This document shows positions 7,328-10,227 of a stretch of 10,227 nucleotides of DNA, in pieces (position 1 is the first letter of the stretch; each line of letters opens with the position of its first letter). The notes under the pieces were generated by a model that was given only the letters and a program-made list of their open reading frames with translations, did not search any database and was not told the DNA's origin. Both the position numbers and the translations under genes were made by a program. Origin of the DNA: an uncultured Peptoniphilus sp. (lineage in GTDB: Bacteria; Bacillota; Clostridia; Tissierellales; Peptoniphilaceae); NCBI RefSeq assembly GCF_946998875.1, contig NZ_CAMQAY010000033.1, positions 1-10,227 of the forward strand. Direction: 5' to 3'.

Positions 7328-7361
7328 AAAAAAATCCCAAGAGTCTTTGCCCTTGGGATAA
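7328..7361 (-). terminator. Rho-independent terminator of the lipoprotein gene
   Basis: On the - strand, ATCCCAAG (7352-7359) pairs perfectly with CTTGGGAT (7334-7341) around a 10-nt loop, and a run of T follows. It lies 17 bp past the lipoprotein stop codon. The + strand also has a T-rich tail, so it may work both ways. Confidence 0.88.
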
Positions 7362-7375
7362 TTTTTTCTTTAAAC

Positions 7376-9142
7376 TTATTTAATTACTGAGAATAAAATT
7401 TTTGCTGCTTTTTCTGCAGACTTTTCTGTTTTTTCAGCAACTTTTTCTTCTTTAACTTCTTTATTTTCTTTCTTGTCAGTCTTTTCTTCCTTAACTTCTT
7501 CCTTGTCGTCAGCTAAAACTTCTTCCATTTCCTTTTTAACTAGGTCTTGGTATTTCTTTAAAAGTTCAGGATTTTTGTCAAGGTCAGCCTTTGCTGCAAG
7601 AATTTTATCAAGCTCTTCGCCTTCATAAAGGTCTTTTAAAGTTTTTACAACTTCTTCGTCTTTAAGGTCAGACTTCATAGAAGCAATCATCTTATAATTT
7701 TCTTCTTTTTCAAGTTGAATAAGCTTGTCTGCAAGTTCTTTTTCAGTGATGTTAAAGATGTCAACTATTGGCATTCCTTCGTTTGCATCGTATTTAACCT
7801 TGTAACCAAAAGCTTCTGAAACAAATCTTACTGGGATGTAAGTTCTGTCTTTAATAATAGTTGCAGGTGAATCGAGGGCAACTTCTTTACCATTTACAAG
7901 AGCTTTTTTAGCTCCAATTGTAAGGACAATCTTATCATTTCCCTTAGTAACTGTTACAGTCTTGTTCTTTCCATTCCAATCAACTTTAGCGCCGATTTTT
8001 TCGTAGAAAGTACGAGCTCCAAGCATTGTTCTGTCATTGATGATTTGTGGAAGAGCATCCATATCTTCAAAAGTGATGTCTTCTCCATTTACTCTTACAG
8101 TAATAAAGTTTGTATTCACTTCTGGCATTATTAACTTCATATATTCTTCTGTAGTTAATTTCTTAACTGAAGTTGGGAAATTAATTTTTACATTTTCGTC
8201 CTTAAGAGTATCAACATTTCCCTTAACAGAAACTTTTACGAAATCAGCAAAGTTAAATGTAAAAGCAAGTTCTTGTTTGCATTTATTTTCTTCAAAAGTA
8301 GTTTTTTCAGAAAGGCTTGAACCCTTAATTGTTTCTTTAATTCCCTTAGCAGCTTCCTTTAAATCTTCTGCCTTGTATTCCTTGTTAAGTTCTTTGAAAT
8401 CTTTCTTTTCTTCTTCACCTAATGGAAGGCCTGCCTTGTCAACAATTTTAAGAGCACTTGTTGAAACAGCGTCCCAATTTTTCATAATGTTATCAGCATA
8501 TTTAATGAATTCGTCAATAACAGCATCACTTGTAGTGTTTAATGTGTAAGTGTTGCCTTCAACCTTGTAGTCAATTCCTTGCTTAATATCTTTAGATGCA
8601 GTGTTCATTAAATTTAATAAATCAGTCTTAAATTCTTCAGAGCTAAAATATTTAGTAGCCTTTGGTGAAAGACCATTTTCTTCATCAGAAATTGAGATGT
8701 AGTCTTCCTTGATGTCCTTAAGTCCATCTCCAGCTAGGGCAAAAATGTCCTTTGACATAATAACTTCATTATCTTTTACAAAGATATCCATTTTAATTTT
8801 GTCAGGCACATCTTTGTTAAGCCCTGCAATTTCTTCATCTGAACCAGCTTTTTTAGCAATAAGTTCTTTGAACTTTGAGAAGTCCATGTTCATAACAACA
8901 TGAGCCTTGTCTCTTCCCATTTGTTCGCCAGTAAGGCTTACAGGGAAATTAATTTTTTCAATTTCTCCACTTTCAGGATCTTTAACTTCAACATTGTATT
9001 CAAGTTTTCCTGAAACTTTTGCGCCCTTCCAGTCTGCGACCTTTTGAGCTGAATCAAGGTAAGATGTCGTGTTTGCACTACAAGCACCAAGAGTAAGTGC
9101 GAATGATAGCACAAGTAAAATAGCTAAAATTTTCTTTTTCAT
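7376..9142 (-). CDS. Surface lipoprotein with copper amine oxidase N-terminal-like (stalk) domain
   Basis: This is an exported, membrane-anchored protein of 588 residues with unknown substrate. The start is Met-Lys3 followed by a hydrophobic stretch and a lipobox L-G-A-C, so Cys21 should be lipidated after signal peptidase II cleavage. Residues about 30-335 are beta-rich and not clearly assignable. Two stretches in this part end similarly (I-N-F-P-V-S at 64-69, I-N-F-P-T-S at 320-325), which hints at a repeated fold. Residues about 345-452 match the copper amine oxidase N-terminal-like domain: V-N-G near the start, R-T-M-L-G-A-R, W-N-G-K-N-K-T-V-T-V, then D-R-T-Y-I-P-V-R-F-V-S-E-A-F-G. This domain is common in Firmicutes surface proteins and does not imply amine oxidase activity. 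A helical segment (about 465-540) and a Lys/Glu-rich tail (540-580) follow. AGGAGG lies 5 nt before the ATG. It has its own promoter with an overlapping dyad and its own terminator. Confidence 0.85.
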   Translation of the reverse strand: MKKKILAILLVLSFALTLGACSANTTSYLDSAQKVADWKGAKVSGKLEYNVEVKDPESGEIEKINFPVSLTGEQMGRDKAHVVMNMDFSKFKELIAKKAGSDEEIAGLNKDVPDKIKMDIFVKDNEVIMSKDIFALAGDGLKDIKEDYISISDEENGLSPKATKYFSSEEFKTDLLNLMNTASKDIKQGIDYKVEGNTYTLNTTSDAVIDEFIKYADNIMKNWDAVSTSALKIVDKAGLPLGEEEKKDFKELNKEYKAEDLKEAAKGIKETIKGSSLSEKTTFEENKCKQELAFTFNFADFVKVSVKGNVDTLKDENVKINFPTSVKKLTTEEYMKLIMPEVNTNFITVRVNGEDITFEDMDALPQIINDRTMLGARTFYEKIGAKVDWNGKNKTVTVTKGNDKIVLTIGAKKALVNGKEVALDSPATIIKDRTYIPVRFVSEAFGYKVKYDANEGMPIVDIFNITEKELADKLIQLEKEENYKMIASMKSDLKDEEVVKTLKDLYEGEELDKILAAKADLDKNPELLKKYQDLVKKEMEEVLADDKEEVKEEKTDKKENKEVKEEKVAEKTEKSAEKAAKILFSVIK

Positions 9143-9162
9143 AAATACCTCCTATTTTTCTT

Positions 9163-9177
9163 TATTGTATTACAATA
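9163..9177. promoter_or_regulatory. Perfect 7+1+7 palindrome in the lipoprotein gene leader
   Basis: TATTGTA and TACAATA flank a single T. The dyad lies about 20 bp before the lipoprotein start, just upstream of its AGGAGG. It could be a protein-binding dyad. As RNA the arms could form a hairpin only with a loop taken from the arms. The regulator is unknown. Confidence 0.4.
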
Positions 9178-9272
9178 GAAAAAGCATTTCAAATTAAAAA
9201 ATTATTACAAAATTTCTTATATTATGGGAAAAACTTTTTAAATCGAAAGTTTTTTTAAAGTAAAACAATTTT

Positions 9273-9303
9273 TATAGTGTATATACTTTATATCTACACT
9301 ATA
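9273..9303. promoter_or_regulatory. Operator-like dyad over the lipoprotein promoter
   Basis: Perfect 9-bp arms, TATAGTGTA (9273-9281) and TACACTATA (9295-9303), are separated by 13 bp, so the arm centres are 22 bp apart (two helical turns). The right arm contains the -10 box of the lipoprotein promoter, and the dyad extends past the predicted start point. This is the geometry of a repressor site for a dimer. GTGTA/TACAC arms recall GntR/YtrA-type operators, but the regulator is not in the window. Confidence 0.6.
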
Positions 9304-9326
9304 GTCCCGATAAATAAATTTGTCAA
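9298..9326 (-). promoter_or_regulatory. Strong promoter of the lipoprotein gene
   Basis: On the - strand, a perfect TTGACA (9321-9326) lies 17 bp from TATAGT (9298-9303), one base off consensus. The start point would be near 9291, giving a leader of about 148 nt. This is the best promoter in the window. Confidence 0.8.
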
Positions 9327-9606
9327 GCCTTTTAAAAATTTTTTCAAAATTCAAATTCTTTACTTATTAAAAATTTAATAGATATCCTAATTTAATCTAA
9401 CAAAAAAAGTATTTGTCTATCAAGAAAGCATAGGACAATTTTTGGTTGCATCATGTTATTTTAATAGCTTTTTAGTTATTGAATAATTATATAAACATCA
9501 AAAAGTTGCAATTTATAAGTTTAGGGCTTACAATTATAGTGTTACTTAATTAATTTTTTTAACTTATTGCGAATAATATCTTATAAATAATAAAACATTA
9601 ATTTTT

Positions 9607-9622
9607 AAGAAAACGATATCTT
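9607..9622. promoter_or_regulatory. Cre-like sequence (possible CcpA site)
   Basis: AAGAAAACGATATCTT matches the cre consensus WTGNAANCGNWNNCWW at every fixed position but the second. It lies about 40 bp upstream of the candidate yfcC promoter. It includes one of the few CG steps in this AT-rich stretch. A chance match cannot be excluded. Confidence 0.25.
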
Positions 9623-9663
9623 GTTTTTTAATTTTCTATGTTTTTTATTGATACATTAAATGT

Positions 9664-9693
9664 TTTACAATTAGAAGGAGGGAATAAGATAAT
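9664..9693 (+). promoter_or_regulatory. Candidate promoter for the yfcC-like gene
   Basis: TTTACA (9664-9669) and GATAAT (9688-9693) are each one base off consensus, with an 18-bp spacer. The start point would be near 9700, leaving a leader of about 150 nt. Nothing better was found closer to the gene, but AT-rich DNA yields many such matches. Confidence 0.35.
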
Positions 9694-9848
9694 TTAATAT
9701 CTATAATAATTTAATTTCAATTGTAACAAAGCAAATAAAATTTATGTAACATAATATTTTGAGATAACTACGTTATAGAGTTAAATAATTGCTAATGTAT
9801 CAAGAATTTATCAAAGTATAAATATAGAATAAGGAGGTTATAGTTATT

Positions 9849-10227
9849 ATGAAAGAAAAGAAAAAATTTAAACTGCCACATATTTATGTCTTATTAAGTG
9901 CAATAATTATTATCTGTACTATTTTAACTTGGATTTTACCAACGGGAGAATTTTTGAGAGAAGCTAATAAAGCTGGAGTAGAAGTTGCTGTTCCAGGAAC
10001 ATACCATTTGGTTGACAGATCACCAGTAGGATTTTTTGCAATGGTCCAATCTTTTTACAAAGGTATGGTAGACGCTGGACCTGTAATATTCTTTGTTTTT
10101 ATTTCTTTTTCATCTATAGGTTTAATATTAGAAACTGGAGCAATTAATGGTCTAATTGCTAATATTTTGAGGAATTCAAAAGATAAAACTCAAATAATGA
10201 TTATTCCAATTTTTATTACTTTAATTG
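9849..10227 (+). CDS. yfcC: YfcC-family membrane carrier, N-terminal part (3' end outside window)
   Basis: The first 126 codons of a polytopic inner-membrane carrier are present, and the frame is open at the window edge. The N-terminus is basic and then reads K-L-P-H-I-Y-V-L. A membrane segment follows at about 12-30, ending in the family-typical W-I-L-P-T-G-E-F. An extracytoplasmic stretch holds V-P-G-T-Y-H, then S-P-V-G-F-F-A-M and K-G-M-V-D-A. A second segment is at about 76-93, then E-T-G-A-I-N and a third segment starts near 115. This pattern is that of the YfcC family (COG1288, related to DcuC-type C4-dicarboxylate carriers), often annotated as basic amino acid antiporters. The substrate is not established from sequence. 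AAGGAGGT (9831-9838) lies 10 nt before the ATG. It is divergent from the lipoprotein gene. Confidence 0.85.
   Translation, partial: MKEKKKFKLPHIYVLLSAIIIICTILTWILPTGEFLREANKAGVEVAVPGTYHLVDRSPVGFFAMVQSFYKGMVDAGPVIFFVFISFSSIGLILETGAINGLIANILRNSKDKTQIMIIPIFITLI

Larger units (their letters stand above)
9330..9848. other. Long AT-rich intergenic stretch before the yfcC-like gene
   Basis: About 520 bp carry no gene I can support on either strand. Open frames are very short and lack ribosome binding sites. The base composition is clearly more AT-rich than the neighbouring genes. It holds a cre-like sequence, a candidate + strand promoter, an unused SD-like sequence (GAAGGAGGG, 9674-9682) and short dyads such as TATTAAA/TTTAATA (9365-9380). 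I see no tRNA, riboswitch core or CRISPR repeat. Confidence 0.6.

Noticed and set aside
7441..7510. Repetitive CTT/TTC-rich stretch as a possible simple-sequence switch
   Set aside because: It encodes the Lys/Glu-rich tail of the lipoprotein with mixed codons; the repeats are too imperfect to suggest a phase-variable tract.
8037..8549. 170-codon open frame on the + strand, Ser/Leu-rich
   Set aside because: It is opposite the lipoprotein gene; its Ser/Phe/Leu bias is what the Lys/Glu-rich coding strand gives in reverse, and there is no ribosome binding site.
9638..9697. 19-codon open frame (MFFIDTLNVLQLEGGNKII)
   Set aside because: No ribosome binding site precedes it, and its Glu-Gly-Gly codons are simply the SD-like sequence at 9674-9682.
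9795..9821. 8-codon open frame just upstream of the yfcC-like gene, possible leader peptide
   Set aside because: No convincing ribosome binding site, no run of a regulatory amino acid and no attenuator hairpin after it.

Overview
The window is AT-rich DNA with strong AGGAGG-type ribosome binding sites, an SLH-domain surface protein, a lipoprotein with a copper amine oxidase N-terminal-like (stalk) domain, and a YfcC-type carrier. This suggests a low-GC Gram-positive anaerobe. A Peptoniphilus/Anaerococcus-like member of the Tissierellia is my best guess, from gene content only and not proven.

Layout, left to right. (1) The 3' end of an SLH-domain protein gene enters from the left on the + strand. 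A bidirectional hairpin terminator separates it from convergent genes. (2) Five complete genes follow on the - strand, listed here from left to right: a Xi-class GST (glutathionyl-hydroquinone reductase family), ftsH, nrdB, nrdA, and a large lipoprotein gene. ftsH, nrdAB and the lipoprotein gene each end at a clear hairpin with a U-tract. There are therefore four transcription units: lipoprotein, nrdA-nrdB, ftsH and GST. (3) A very AT-rich divergent intergenic region of about 700 bp (9143-9848) holds a near-consensus promoter with an overlapping 9-bp dyad for the lipoprotein gene. It also holds weaker candidate signals for the rightward gene. (4) The first 126 codons of a YfcC-family membrane carrier run off the right edge.

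How the genes fit together: NrdA (alpha) and NrdB (beta) form an aerobic class Ia-type ribonucleotide reductase. They share one promoter, and a weak NrdR-box-like sequence lies in its spacer. FtsH is the membrane AAA+ quality-control protease. The GST-family enzyme reduces glutathionylated hydroquinones in characterised relatives. Oxygen-dependent RNR plus a GST fits a host that meets oxygen, but that is inference.

I found no convincing new multi-gene system. The points most worth a second look are the promoter/operator upstream of the lipoprotein gene, the tandem ATP-cone-like N-terminus of NrdA, the repeat array across the ftsH stop codon, and the long AT-rich spacer before the YfcC gene.
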